DNA of 54,488 nt from NCBI GenBank assembly GCA_964496205.1, contig CAZBXV010000011.1, positions 1-54,488 of the forward strand. The letters are read 5' to 3'. Made by a program: the position numbers and the translations under genes. Positions 10,105-18,656 of the stretch are shown piece after piece (within the stretch, counting starts at the first letter, position 1; every line of letters starts with the position of its first letter). A model generated the notes under the pieces. The model was given only the letters and a program-made list of their open reading frames with translations. It did no database searches and was not told the DNA's origin. Origin of the DNA: CAYLHS01 sp964496205. GTDB lineage: Bacteria; Actinomycetota; Acidimicrobiia; Spongiisociales; UBA4744.

Positions 10105-11627
10105 TGCCGCTGAACACCCTCCTTCGACGCCACGCCCAGTACCGCCCCGATCACATCGCGCTTGTGTTCGGTGACACGAAGATCACGTGGTCGCAGATGA
10201 ATGCTCGCGTCGACCGAGTGGTCGCCGCACTCGCCGGTCTGGGTGTCGGCAAGGGAGATCGCGTCGCGACGATGCTCGACAACGGTGTCGAGATCATCGA
10301 GCTCTACCAGGCGGCGGCACGAGCCGGGTTCGTGGCGGTGCCGCTCAGTCCTTTGCTCCGCGGCGAGGGCCTGATCAATCTGCTGGTCGACTCAGGGGCG
10401 AAGGTGCTGGTGACGCAGCTCCGGCTCGTGGAACCTGTCGATCGGGTCCGTGATCGTGTGCCGGCTATCGCCGAGGACCGCTATCTGCTCGTCGACGGCG
10501 CCGCACCCGGGTACCGCTCCTATCGCGAACTCGTCGCCTCGGCCGATCCGGAATCGTTCACGTGTGAACCGATCGACCGTGACGATCCGTTCAACATCGT
10601 CTACTCGTCGGGAACGACGGGTCTGCCCAAAGGCATCGTTCACACCCACGAAATCCGGGAGGCGTACGCGACCGGCTTCACCGCGTCCTACCGGATCCAT
10701 CCGGAGTCCGTGATCCTCCACTCCGGGTCGCTCGTGTTCAACGGAGCGTTCCTCACCTTGATGCCATGGTTCTACCTGGGTTGCACATTTGTGCTGATGC
10801 CGTCCTTCGATCCGAGCAGGGTCGTGGAAGCCATCGATCGATACGGCGTCACACACATGCTCGTTGTCCCGTCACAGGTGATCGCACTGTTGGCCACGGA
10901 GGGATTCGACGCCGTTCGGTGCGGAGCCCTCGAGATGGTGTGCTCGCTCGGCGCGCCGCTCCACCTCGAACACAAACAGGAACTCGACCGCCGGCTCCCG
11001 GGACGCTTCTACGAGCTGTACGGGCTCACCGAAGGCTTCGTCACGATTCTCGACCGCGACGACTTCCATGCGAAGCCCGGTTCGGTTGGCGTGCCGCCAC
11101 CGCTGTATGAGATGCGCATCGCCGACGACGACGGCAACGAGCTCCCCCCAGGCGAGGTCGGCGAGATCGTCGGTAGGGGCCCGATCACTACCCCCGGCTA
11201 CTGGAACCGGTCCGACCTGACCGCCGAGGCGATCAAAGATGGCTGGCTGTACTCAGGCGACTTGGGCTACGTCGACGAGGACGGATTCCTGTACCTCGTC
11301 GACCGCAAGAAGGACCTGATCATCTCCGGCGGAGTGAACGTGTACCCGCGCGACATCGAAGAGGTCATCGTTCAGCACCCCGACGTGATCGACGTGGCCG
11401 TCTTCGGCGTGCACGACGACCGTTGGGGTGAAACGCCGATCGCAGCGGTCCGGCTTCGGCCGGGGGCAACCTCCGATTCGGTCGAGTTGAGAGAATGGAT
11501 CAACGACCGGGTTTCGCGATTCCAGAAGGTGCGGGAAGTACACATCCGGGGCGAGTTCCCCCTGAGCGTCGCCGGAAAGACACTTCGCCGGGTACTGAAG
11601 AGTGAGTATCTGGAGGCTGGACCGTGA
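10104..11627 (+). CDS. AMP-dependent acyl-CoA synthetase/ligase (second in operon)
   Basis: This 507-residue ANL enzyme has the AMP-binding loop YSSGTTGLPKG, the aromatic motif YELYGLTEG, the GWLYSGDLG hinge, a DRKKDLIISGGVNVYPRDIEE segment and a C-terminal SVAGKTLRRVLKSEY with the conserved Lys. It starts at GTG 10104, sharing one base with the preceding TAG. It differs clearly from the first ligase of the same operon (1966-3492), so the two likely act on different acids or at successive steps. The substrate is not identifiable from sequence. Confidence 0.91.
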   Translation: MPLNTLLRRHAQYRPDHIALVFGDTKITWSQMNARVDRVVAALAGLGVGKGDRVATMLDNGVEIIELYQAAARAGFVAVPLSPLLRGEGLINLLVDSGAKVLVTQLRLVEPVDRVRDRVPAIAEDRYLLVDGAAPGYRSYRELVASADPESFTCEPIDRDDPFNIVYSSGTTGLPKGIVHTHEIREAYATGFTASYRIHPESVILHSGSLVFNGAFLTLMPWFYLGCTFVLMPSFDPSRVVEAIDRYGVTHMLVVPSQVIALLATEGFDAVRCGALEMVCSLGAPLHLEHKQELDRRLPGRFYELYGLTEGFVTILDRDDFHAKPGSVGVPPPLYEMRIADDDGNELPPGEVGEIVGRGPITTPGYWNRSDLTAEAIKDGWLYSGDLGYVDEDGFLYLVDRKKDLIISGGVNVYPRDIEEVIVQHPDVIDVAVFGVHDDRWGETPIAAVRLRPGATSDSVELREWINDRVSRFQKVREVHIRGEFPLSVAGKTLRRVLKSEYLEAGP

Positions 11628-12472
11628 TCGAACACTTCATCGACACCAACGGCATACGAATCCACGTTGTTGAACATCCAGGCGACGGGCCCGCCCTGTT
11701 CCTGTTCCCTGGTCTGAACGCCAACGCCGTGTTCTTCGACGGCCTGGTCCATGCCGGTCTCAGTCCCGCTTTGCACGTGTATTCGGTCGATCTTCGCGGA
11801 CGTGGCCTGTCCGACGCTCCTGAGAGCGGCTATGAGATGTCCGACCACGCCGACGACATTCTCGGTCTGTTTGACGTGTTGGGGGTCGAACGCGTCAACC
11901 TCGGGGGCCATTCGTTTGGTGGACTGCTCACGTACTACCTGGCAGCACACCGGCCTGATCGCGTCGATCGGGCGGTCGTGATCGACTCACCGCTCGAAGT
12001 GAGTGACACCGTCATCGATCAGCTCGGCCCCGCGCTCGACCGCCTTCGCGTGGTGACACCCTCGTGGGGTCAGTACCTGGCGGCAGTCAAGTCGATGCCG
12101 TACTACGCCGGATGGTGGGACGGCGACCTCGAGGCCTACTACCGCGCAGACGTCAAGGAGAACCCGGACGGTTCCGTTCAGTCGCGGCTCGATCCGGACA
12201 AGATACGACAGGCGCTCGAAGGAACGACCCGGGTGGATTGGCCGTCGCTCGCCGAGCGGATCGATGCGCCGCTTCTCCTGCTGAGAGCAACGGCACCGTT
12301 CGGACTGCCGGGTCACCCGCCCATTCTGAGCTCCGAAGACGCCCAGCGCACGCTCTCGCTGCTCAGGTCCCCGCGCTATGTGGAGCTGCCTGGGAATCAC
12401 ATCACGGCACTGTTCGGTGCGTCGGCAAGGGTCGCCGCCCAGGCGGTGATCGACTTCTTGGGTGCAGACTGA
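11624..12472 (+). CDS. Alpha/beta hydrolase (second in operon)
   Basis: This 282-residue alpha/beta hydrolase has the motif GLNANAVFFDGL after the first strands, the nucleophile elbow GGHSFGG and a C-terminal LPGNHIT that should carry the catalytic His. It begins at GTG 11624, overlapping the CoA-ligase stop by 4 bases. It closes the run of co-directional genes started at 300; a 55-base gap with a new promoter follows. It may act as a thioesterase, lactonase or esterase on the activated substrate. Confidence 0.85.
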   Translation: MIEHFIDTNGIRIHVVEHPGDGPALFLFPGLNANAVFFDGLVHAGLSPALHVYSVDLRGRGLSDAPESGYEMSDHADDILGLFDVLGVERVNLGGHSFGGLLTYYLAAHRPDRVDRAVVIDSPLEVSDTVIDQLGPALDRLRVVTPSWGQYLAAVKSMPYYAGWWDGDLEAYYRADVKENPDGSVQSRLDPDKIRQALEGTTRVDWPSLAERIDAPLLLLRATAPFGLPGHPPILSSEDAQRTLSLLRSPRYVELPGNHITALFGASARVAAQAVIDFLGAD

Positions 12473-12515
12473 CGCGAGAGGGTCTCCGGCGCACTTCTTG
12501 AGCCAGGACACCTGG

Positions 12516-12521
12516 TAGCTT
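12516..12521 (+). promoter_or_regulatory. Putative leaderless -10 element for the MscS gene
   Basis: TAGCTT lies 6 nt before GTG 12528, so transcription would begin at or next to the start codon. No Shine-Dalgarno sequence is visible. The same layout recurs at many genes in this window. Confidence 0.6.
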
Positions 12522-12527
12522 CGGCCC

Positions 12528-13421
12528 GTGCAGGAACTCGCGGATCTACTTCACGTCAACGTCAAGCTGGTCGATTCGGTCGGCGCGGTTGTTCTCTACG
12601 TGGCGCTGAGATGGGTCGTTCTTCGCATCGTTCACCGTCGAGTCAAGGACGAGAACGTCTGGTACCGGACTCGCAAGATCGCCACCTATGTGGCCTTCGT
12701 CTTGATCGTCTTGACGCTGGTGAGAATCTGGGTCGGGGTCTTCGGGGACATCGCAACCTTCCTCGGCCTCGTCTCGGCCGGTATCGCCGTCGGCCTTTCG
12801 GATGTGCTCAAGGACATGGCCGGTTGGGTGTACATCATCGCTCGACGACCGTTTCGCGTGGGAGACCGGATCGAAACCAAGGATCTATCGGGTGATGTGA
12901 TCGACATCAGGTTGTTTCGGTTCACGATCATGGAGATCGGTAACTGGGTGTACGGAGACCACTCGACTGGACGCATCGTGCACGTTCCGAATGAGATCGT
13001 GTTCACCTCGCCGATCGCCAACTACACGGAAGGCTTCGAGTTCATCTGGCACGAGATCCCCATCCTCGTGACGTTCGAATCTGACTGGAAGAGAGCCGAG
13101 TCGATTGTCCGGTCGATCATCGAGCAGGCCGCGCCGGATGTCGCAGCTGCCGCGGAAGTAGAATTCCGTAAGACGGCCCGAGCCTACCGAATCAAGTACG
13201 GGCACATGACCCCAACCGTCTATGTGAGCGCCAAGGACAGTGGTATCCAGCTCACCGCACGCATCCTGGTCCCGGTGCGCCGACGTCGTGAGATCGACCA
13301 GAAGGTGTGGAAGGGAGTCCTCGAGGCCTTCGCTGCCGAGCCCGCGATCGACCTCGCCTACCCGACAGTCCGCACCTACTTCCAAGGGCCGGTCGAGATC
13401 GATCACCGGGACGAGCACTAG
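12528..13421 (+). CDS. MscS family mechanosensitive ion channel protein
   Basis: This 297-residue protein has N-terminal hydrophobic segments (VGAVVLYVALRWVVL; YVAFVLIVLTLVRIWVGVF), then the pore-lining and beta-domain region characteristic of MscS: GLVSAGIAVGLSDVLKDMAG, RPFRVGDRIE and VVIDIR-like strands. Members release solutes on hypo-osmotic shock. It probably begins a new transcription unit with its own leaderless promoter. Its TAG is followed immediately by the glycosyltransferase ATG, so the two are probably co-transcribed. Confidence 0.9.
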   Translation: MQELADLLHVNVKLVDSVGAVVLYVALRWVVLRIVHRRVKDENVWYRTRKIATYVAFVLIVLTLVRIWVGVFGDIATFLGLVSAGIAVGLSDVLKDMAGWVYIIARRPFRVGDRIETKDLSGDVIDIRLFRFTIMEIGNWVYGDHSTGRIVHVPNEIVFTSPIANYTEGFEFIWHEIPILVTFESDWKRAESIVRSIIEQAAPDVAAAAEVEFRKTARAYRIKYGHMTPTVYVSAKDSGIQLTARILVPVRRRREIDQKVWKGVLEAFAAEPAIDLAYPTVRTYFQGPVEIDHRDEH

Positions 13422-14462
13422 ATGCGGGTACTCGTCGTCACGAACGACTACCCGCCGGCATCGGGAGGCATCCAGCGCTACATCGGAGACCTCCTCGGTC
13501 ACGTCTCGTGGGAGGCACACGTGGCAGCACCCGGCACGTTCGAGCCCCAACCAGGTGTTGTGCGGTTTGGAGATCGACTCACTCCGTCGCGGCGAGCCGC
13601 GGCGTGGATCACCGAGGTAGTCCGCGAGATCCAGCCCGACATGCTTCTGTACGCGGCGTTTCCGCTGGCGCTGATCGGGCCGTCCGTAGCGAGAACGACC
13701 GGTGTCCCATACGCGCTCATCGTCCACGGCGCGGAAGTCACGATCCCGTCGGCGGTTCCCATCCTTCGTGCTCGATACGCACGGGCCCTCTACGACGCGT
13801 CGGCCAGGCTCGCTGTCAGTCGGTACACCCAGGAACGTGTCCAGGATCGATTCGGCGTTTCGGTGACGTGGATTGGCGCGGGTGTCGACGTGGAGGTGTT
13901 CCGTCCTGACCCGATCGCCCATGAGGGGTTCACCGTCGGGTGCGTTGGTCGGTTCGTGAAACGCAAGGGACACCAGCGAGTCATCGACATGGCCGCCCAG
14001 ATGCGTGCCGGGGGTATCGACGCTCGCACGATCATGGTCGGGTGGGGTCCTGGAGAGCGACGTCTTCGCAAGGCGGCCCGTGCCGCTGCCACCGAGTTCG
14101 TCATCGATGCGCCGGCATCGGAGCTCCTCGATGCCTACCACCGCATGGATGCGTTTGCGATGCCGGTCAGGTCTCGGTGGGGTGGGTTGGAAGTTGAAGG
14201 GTTGGGTCTCGTCTATCTGGAAGCGGCTGCATGCGGGCTTCCTGTGATCGCCGGCGATAGTGGAGGTTCCCCCGAAACCGTCGAGGCGGGCGTGACGGGG
14301 TATGTCGTGAGAACCGACGGAGAACTGCTGGATGCACTCACCGCACTCGCATTGGATCCAGACAGTGCCGGAGCGATGGGCCGCGCCGGCCGTGCGCGGG
14401 TCGAACGGGACTACACGTGGGATGCGGTCGTTGGACGGATCCAGCCGGTGTTGGATGGCTGA
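13422..14462 (+). CDS. Glycosyltransferase family 4, PimB-like
   Basis: This 346-residue GT-B fold enzyme opens with MRVLVVTNDYPPASGGIQRY, which is typical of GDP-mannose-dependent phosphatidylinositol mannosyltransferase-like proteins in Actinobacteria. The C-terminal half has the nucleotide-sugar-binding pattern GCVGRFVKRKGH and the EX7E motif in EGLGLVYLEAAACGLPVI. A role in mannosylated envelope glycolipids is plausible, but donor and acceptor are not proven by sequence. It overlaps the maf start by 8 bases. Confidence 0.85.
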   Translation: MRVLVVTNDYPPASGGIQRYIGDLLGHVSWEAHVAAPGTFEPQPGVVRFGDRLTPSRRAAAWITEVVREIQPDMLLYAAFPLALIGPSVARTTGVPYALIVHGAEVTIPSAVPILRARYARALYDASARLAVSRYTQERVQDRFGVSVTWIGAGVDVEVFRPDPIAHEGFTVGCVGRFVKRKGHQRVIDMAAQMRAGGIDARTIMVGWGPGERRLRKAARAAATEFVIDAPASELLDAYHRMDAFAMPVRSRWGGLEVEGLGLVYLEAAACGLPVIAGDSGGSPETVEAGVTGYVVRTDGELLDALTALALDPDSAGAMGRAGRARVERDYTWDAVVGRIQPVLDG

Positions 14463-15012
14463 CCTGGTTCTCGCATCCTCATCGCCGCGCCGACGGCTCT
14501 TGCTGGAGTCGGCGGGGATCGAAGTGGAGGTCGATGGCGCTGACGTCGACGAGTCGGTCCTCGCAAAGGAGCAGCCTGTCGCCTACGCGCAACGGCTCGC
14601 GCGAGCCAAAGCATTCACTGTTGCGGTGCGACACCCGGGACGGGTGGTACTCGGTGCGGACACGATCGTCACCATCGGCGGTGCGATACTCGGCAAGCCC
14701 ACCGATGCCGACGATGCGGAACGGATGCTCCTTCACCTCGCCGGCAGGCGCCACGAGGTAGTGACCGCAGTCGGACTTGTCCGTGACGATCAGATCCGGG
14801 AGATCACCGAGACGACGGGTGTCTGGATGCGACCGCCGGATCAGTCGTTCATTCGAGCCTACGTTGCCACCGGCGACCCCCTCGACAAGGCGGGCGCCTA
14901 CGGGATTCAGGGCATTGGGTCGCTGCTGATAGACCGTATCGAGGGTGACCTATTCAATGTGATGGGCCTGCCCCTCGAGCAAGTAATGAACCTGCTCTCC
15001 GAACGAGCATGA
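14455..15012 (+). CDS. maf: Maf-like nucleotide pyrophosphatase
   Basis: This 185-residue protein begins MADLVLASSSPRRRLLLESAG, the diagnostic Maf N-terminus. It also has the conserved VLGADTIVTIGG and GKPTD motifs and the KAGAYGIQGIG segment. Maf proteins hydrolyse non-canonical or canonical nucleoside triphosphates to monophosphates and influence cell division. ATG 14455 is used because the conserved N-terminus starts there. The gene overlaps the glycosyltransferase by 8 bases, and its TGA overlaps the left arm of a long inverted repeat. Confidence 0.93.
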   Translation: MADLVLASSSPRRRLLLESAGIEVEVDGADVDESVLAKEQPVAYAQRLARAKAFTVAVRHPGRVVLGADTIVTIGGAILGKPTDADDAERMLLHLAGRRHEVVTAVGLVRDDQIREITETTGVWMRPPDQSFIRAYVATGDPLDKAGAYGIQGIGSLLIDRIEGDLFNVMGLPLEQVMNLLSERA

Positions 15013-15079
15013 AGAGAAACGGCGCGGCTGCTTGGGGAGAGCTGCCAGGAGGGAGAGGGGGTCTCCGCCGTTTCTCTTC
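15011..15079 (+). repeat. 69-nt element bounded by perfect 14-bp inverted repeats
   Basis: GAAGAGAAACGGCG (15011-15024) and CGCCGTTTCTCTTC (15066-15079) are perfect reverse complements enclosing 41 nt. The interior includes AGCTGCCAGGAGGGAG, which resembles AGCTACCGGAGGGAG inside the formate dehydrogenase beta gene (about 33195-33209). The pyrimidine-rich right end could act as a terminator after maf. Alternatively it is a mobile miniature element. Confidence 0.6.
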
Positions 15080-15117
15080 TTCCTCTACAACACCGCCGAT
15101 CGACCGCCTGTTCCCGA

Positions 15118-15123
15118 TAGCAT
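15118..15123 (+). promoter_or_regulatory. Putative leaderless -10 element for the GMC oxidoreductase gene
   Basis: TAGCAT lies 7 nt before ATG 15131 and there is no Shine-Dalgarno sequence. This supports the chosen start over longer in-frame extensions that would run through the inverted repeat. Confidence 0.6.
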
Positions 15124-15130
15124 CGCACTG

Positions 15131-16801
15131 ATGGACTACGACGTGCTCGTCATCGGATCGGGATTCGGAGGAAGCGTCTCGGCGCTTCGACTCACCGAGA
15201 AGGGCTACCGGGTCGGCGTCCTCGAAGCAGGGAAACGGTGGACCGACTCGACACTCCCCACAACCAGTTGGAACCTTCGCCGGTTTCTGTGGTTCCCGCG
15301 CCTTGGGCTCCGGGGCATCCAGAGGCTCACCCTCCTCGATGACGTGATGGCGCTGTCGGGCGCAGGGGTCGGGGGAGGGTCGCTCGTGTGGGCGAACGTC
15401 GCCTATGAACCCCACGAGGAGGCGTTCTCGGATCCCCAATGGGACGGGATCACCAACTGGAAGCAGGAACTCGCGCCGTTCTACGATCAAGCACGACGCA
15501 TGCTCGGTGTCGTGACGAACCCTGCAGAGAGCCCGGCCGACCGGATCATGCGGGACGTTGCGGCACGGCTCGGCGTGGAGGACACGTTCGAGCCGACACC
15601 GGTGGCCGTCACCTTCGGAGAACCCGGCGTGACGGTTCCAGATCCCTACTTCGGGGGTGCCGGACCCCCCCGAACGGGGTGCATTCTGTGCGGCGGATGC
15701 ATGACCGGATGTCGCCACGGCGCCAAGAACAGGCTCGACCTCACCTATCTGCACCTCGCTGAACGAAACGGTGCGATCGTCCACCCGGAACACCAAGCGG
15801 TCGATGTGCGTCCCCTTCCAGGAGGCGGGTACGAGGTCGCCGCTGTCCGTCCGGGTGCCTGGTTCCGTAGACGCCGGCGCACGTTCACGGCCGACCAGGT
15901 GGTGTTTTCTGCAGGCACACTCGGCACTGCCAAACTGCTCCTCGGTCTGCGCCAATCGGGACGGCTGAGCGCGCTTTCGCCCCGGCTGGGCATGCATTTT
16001 CGCACGAACTCCGAGGCACTCGTCGGCGCGACCGAACGACGCCCGGAGGTCGACTACTCGAAGGGAGTGGCGATCAGCTCGTCATTCCGCCCGGATGCTC
16101 ACACCCACATCGAGCCGGTCCGCTACGAACGTGGAAGCAATGCGATGGGGTTGCTGTCGACGATCATGGTCGACGGCGGGGGAGGCGTGCCCAGGCCACT
16201 CAGGTTTGCGGTAGCGGCGATCGTGCATCCCGTCACGTTTCTCCGATCCCTGTCTGTCCGGCGGTGGGCGGAGCGAACGATCATTCTCCTTGTCATGCAG
16301 AGCCTCGACAACAGTCTGCGCCTGGGCCTGAGGCGGTCGGGACGGCTCCGCACCAAACAGGAATCCGGCAAGCCGAACCCGACCTTCATCCCGGTAGCGA
16401 ATCGCGCAGCCCGCATCACCGCCGAACTGATCGACGGCGATCCGGGGAGCAGTATCAACGAGGTGCTGCTGAACGCACCGTTGACGGCACACGCCATTGG
16501 CGGGGCCTGCATCGGTGCGTCCATCGAGCGTGGTGTCGTCGATCCGTACCAGCGATTGTTTGGCCATGCCGGGCTACACGTGGCCGACGGGTCGGCCATC
16601 ACCGCCAATCTCGGTGTCAATCCGTCGCTGACGATCGCTGCGATGACGGAACGAGCGATGGCGATGTGGCCCAACAAGGGTGAGGATGACCGGCGCCCCG
16701 CACTCGGCGCGCACTACGAGCACCTGGACCCGATCGCGCCGAAGCACCCTGCGGTTCCATCCTCGGCGCCGGCCGCGCTCTTCTACTCCACAGTGCACTA
16801 G
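15131..16801 (+). CDS. GMC family FAD-dependent oxidoreductase (cholesterol oxidase-like)
   Basis: This 556-residue flavoprotein starts MDYDVLVIGSGFGGSVSA, the FAD dinucleotide-binding motif, and ends with the GMC C-terminal pattern NLGVNPSLTIAAMTERAM. A cysteine-rich insert CILCGGCMTGCRHGAKN occurs at about residues 178-194, as in cholesterol oxidase-like and related GMC proteins. Family members oxidise alcohols such as sterols, with FAD as cofactor. The substrate is unknown. The gene stands alone between a putative leaderless promoter and a 159-base gap with no recognised gene. Confidence 0.88.
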   Translation: MDYDVLVIGSGFGGSVSALRLTEKGYRVGVLEAGKRWTDSTLPTTSWNLRRFLWFPRLGLRGIQRLTLLDDVMALSGAGVGGGSLVWANVAYEPHEEAFSDPQWDGITNWKQELAPFYDQARRMLGVVTNPAESPADRIMRDVAARLGVEDTFEPTPVAVTFGEPGVTVPDPYFGGAGPPRTGCILCGGCMTGCRHGAKNRLDLTYLHLAERNGAIVHPEHQAVDVRPLPGGGYEVAAVRPGAWFRRRRRTFTADQVVFSAGTLGTAKLLLGLRQSGRLSALSPRLGMHFRTNSEALVGATERRPEVDYSKGVAISSSFRPDAHTHIEPVRYERGSNAMGLLSTIMVDGGGGVPRPLRFAVAAIVHPVTFLRSLSVRRWAERTIILLVMQSLDNSLRLGLRRSGRLRTKQESGKPNPTFIPVANRAARITAELIDGDPGSSINEVLLNAPLTAHAIGGACIGASIERGVVDPYQRLFGHAGLHVADGSAITANLGVNPSLTIAAMTERAMAMWPNKGEDDRRPALGAHYEHLDPIAPKHPAVPSSAPAALFYSTVH

Positions 16802-16960
16802 CGGCGACCCAGGTCGACGAGTAGGGCGGTTGCGTATTCGCCTCCGCAAGTCAACCGGTCCGCGGAGTCATCGTCCTTTCGATCATCCGAACTCGTGCCT
16901 TGTTCCGAATACACGCCAAGAGACGCCTCCACAAGGGAGGCATCGAAGCAAGGAGACACC

Positions 16961-17788
16961 ATGCGGACAATTGCACGCATATTCCTGGTGGCACTGATGG
17001 TCCTGGCCCTTCCAGCCGGCTCAGCATTCGCCCAGACAACAGACGGCACGGTCACCGTGCTCCACGGAGTCCCCGGTGACGCCGGATTCCCCGTCGACAT
17101 CTACGTGAACGGCGACTACAGCGCCCCGTTCATCGAGGCACTCACCTTCGGGCAGTTCGCCGGTCCCGTCGAACTCCCGGCAGCCGACTACTCGATCGAG
17201 ATCTACCCGTCGGGTGCCGACCCGACCGGCACCGATCCGGCACTCGGCCCATTGGCCGTGACCCTTCCGGCCGGCACCAACGCAACCATTGAAGCCCACC
17301 TCGACACCAACGGGGCACCAACGGCCACGGTGTTCGTCAACGACATCTCGGAGATCGCGGCGGGTGAGGCTCGTGTCACGGTTCGTCACACCGCGGCCGC
17401 ACCGACCGTCGACGTTCTCGCCAACGGCGCTGCTCTCTTCACGCAGCTCAGCAACCCGAACGGTGCATCTGCAGACGTTCCGGCCGGCACCTACAGCGTC
17501 GAAGTCGTCCCCACGGGGGCAACTGAGCCGGTGGTCTTCCAGTCTGACGTCACCCTGGCCGCTGGCGCCTCGACCATCGTGTATGCCATCGGTTCCCTGG
17601 ATGGCGGCAGCTTCACCGTTGCAGTTCAAACCATCCCCGGCCTCGGCGCCGCTCCCTCCGGTGTTCCCACGGGAACTGGTGGAATGGCGGCCGACGGTCT
17701 CCCACTCGGGTACGCGATCGGTGGTGGTCTCGCACTGATGGTCCTGGTCGGCTCCGGCGTGACCCTGGCTCGTCGTTCGAGCACCTAG
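16961..17788 (+). CDS. DUF4397 domain-containing surface protein
   Basis: This 275-residue protein has a signal peptide (residues 1-24, ending GSAFA), two successive DUF4397 beta-rich units beginning VTVLHGVPGDAGFPVDIYVNG and ARVTVRHTAAAPTVDVLANG, and a C-terminal hydrophobic helix followed by ARRSST. A possible sorting-like motif GLPLG precedes the helix. AAGGAG lies before ATG 16961. The sortase gene immediately downstream suggests the protein is covalently attached to the wall after cleavage near its C-terminus. That link is inferred from context. Confidence 0.88.
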   Translation: MRTIARIFLVALMVLALPAGSAFAQTTDGTVTVLHGVPGDAGFPVDIYVNGDYSAPFIEALTFGQFAGPVELPAADYSIEIYPSGADPTGTDPALGPLAVTLPAGTNATIEAHLDTNGAPTATVFVNDISEIAAGEARVTVRHTAAAPTVDVLANGAALFTQLSNPNGASADVPAGTYSVEVVPTGATEPVVFQSDVTLAAGASTIVYAIGSLDGGSFTVAVQTIPGLGAAPSGVPTGTGGMAADGLPLGYAIGGGLALMVLVGSGVTLARRSST

Positions 17789-17802
17789 CGGCCTTGCGCA
17801 TA

Positions 17803-17839
17803 TGACCAGGGGAGACCAAGACGGCAACTCCCCTGGTCA
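17803..17839 (+). terminator. 12-bp hairpin between DUF4397 and sortase genes
   Basis: TGACCAGGGGAG (17803-17814) pairs perfectly with CTCCCCTGGTCA (17828-17839) around a 13-nt loop. No U-run follows and the sortase ATG is at 17847, so it could reduce read-through or sit over the ribosome-binding region rather than fully terminate. Confidence 0.65.
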
Positions 17840-17846
17840 CTCTCGT

Positions 17847-18557
17847 ATGAACCGGATCCTCACCTTCATCGTCGCCGCCGGCCTGGTGATGGTCATCGTC
17901 GGGGGTTGGTACGTGGCAGATACCGACGAAGTGGGTGACGTGGTCGCCATCGAAGCGCGTCTGGCAGACCCGTTGCGGTCCCAGACTGCGGATCCGTCTC
18001 CTCTCCCGATCACGGCGACGTCCGAACCTCCGGCCGAGCCACTATCGCCTACGATTCCTGTCTGGTCTGGGAGCCCTGTTCTGCTAGAGGACGACCGTGT
18101 GCCGATGGCTCTGCGCATTCCATCGATCGGCGTCGACGCCCCGATTGTTGCCACCGGTGTCGATCCGAGTGGCCAGATGGCGATTCCGGACAATGTGCAG
18201 GACGTCGCCTGGTACAAGTTCGGTTCGGTCCCTGGTGATGCCGGATCCGCGGTCCTTGCGGCGCATGTGGATCTGGCGGGGCAAGGGAAAGGCGTCTTTT
18301 TCGACCTGCACGAGCTTGAACCAGGAGATCTCGTGCAGATTGGGTTCAGCGATGGGACCGTAGGATGGTTCGTCGTGCGGGCCCGCACGACCTACCGCAA
18401 ACAGGAGCTCCCGCTCGATACGGTGTTTGCCCGCAGTGGTACACCGGTTCTCACCCTCGTCACTTGCGGAGGAGCCTTCAGCCACTCAACGCACAGGTAC
18501 GACAGCAATGTCGTCGCGTACGCAGTCCCCATCGCAGGTCCCGATACCGTCCGGTGA
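17847..18557 (+). CDS. Sortase, class F-like
   Basis: This 236-residue protein has an N-terminal membrane anchor (ILTFIVAAGLVMVIVGGWYV), a Pro/Thr/Ser-rich linker and a sortase catalytic domain. The triad residues are visible as His in VLAAHVDLAG, Cys in TLVTCGG and Arg in STHRYDSNVVAYA. Sortases cleave a C-terminal sorting signal and ligate the protein to the cell envelope. Single-domain actinobacterial sortases with this compact layout are class F. The adjacent DUF4397 protein is the obvious candidate substrate. ATG 17847 gives a proper anchor without the upstream hairpin. Confidence 0.87.
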   Translation: MNRILTFIVAAGLVMVIVGGWYVADTDEVGDVVAIEARLADPLRSQTADPSPLPITATSEPPAEPLSPTIPVWSGSPVLLEDDRVPMALRIPSIGVDAPIVATGVDPSGQMAIPDNVQDVAWYKFGSVPGDAGSAVLAAHVDLAGQGKGVFFDLHELEPGDLVQIGFSDGTVGWFVVRARTTYRKQELPLDTVFARSGTPVLTLVTCGGAFSHSTHRYDSNVVAYAVPIAGPDTVR

Positions 18558-18656
18558 CAGATCGGGGTCTCCAGCAAACCGAACTCGGACACGTGCCATC
18601 AGCCGGCCCTCCGCGCGGATCTCGCCCGTGCTTCCGCCGCAAGCCCGAAGGGCCGC

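Noticed and set aside
18558..18656. A possible small RNA or gene between the sortase and the CoA ligase.
   Set aside because: The 99 bases have no convincing ORF with a start signal and no clear stem-loop.
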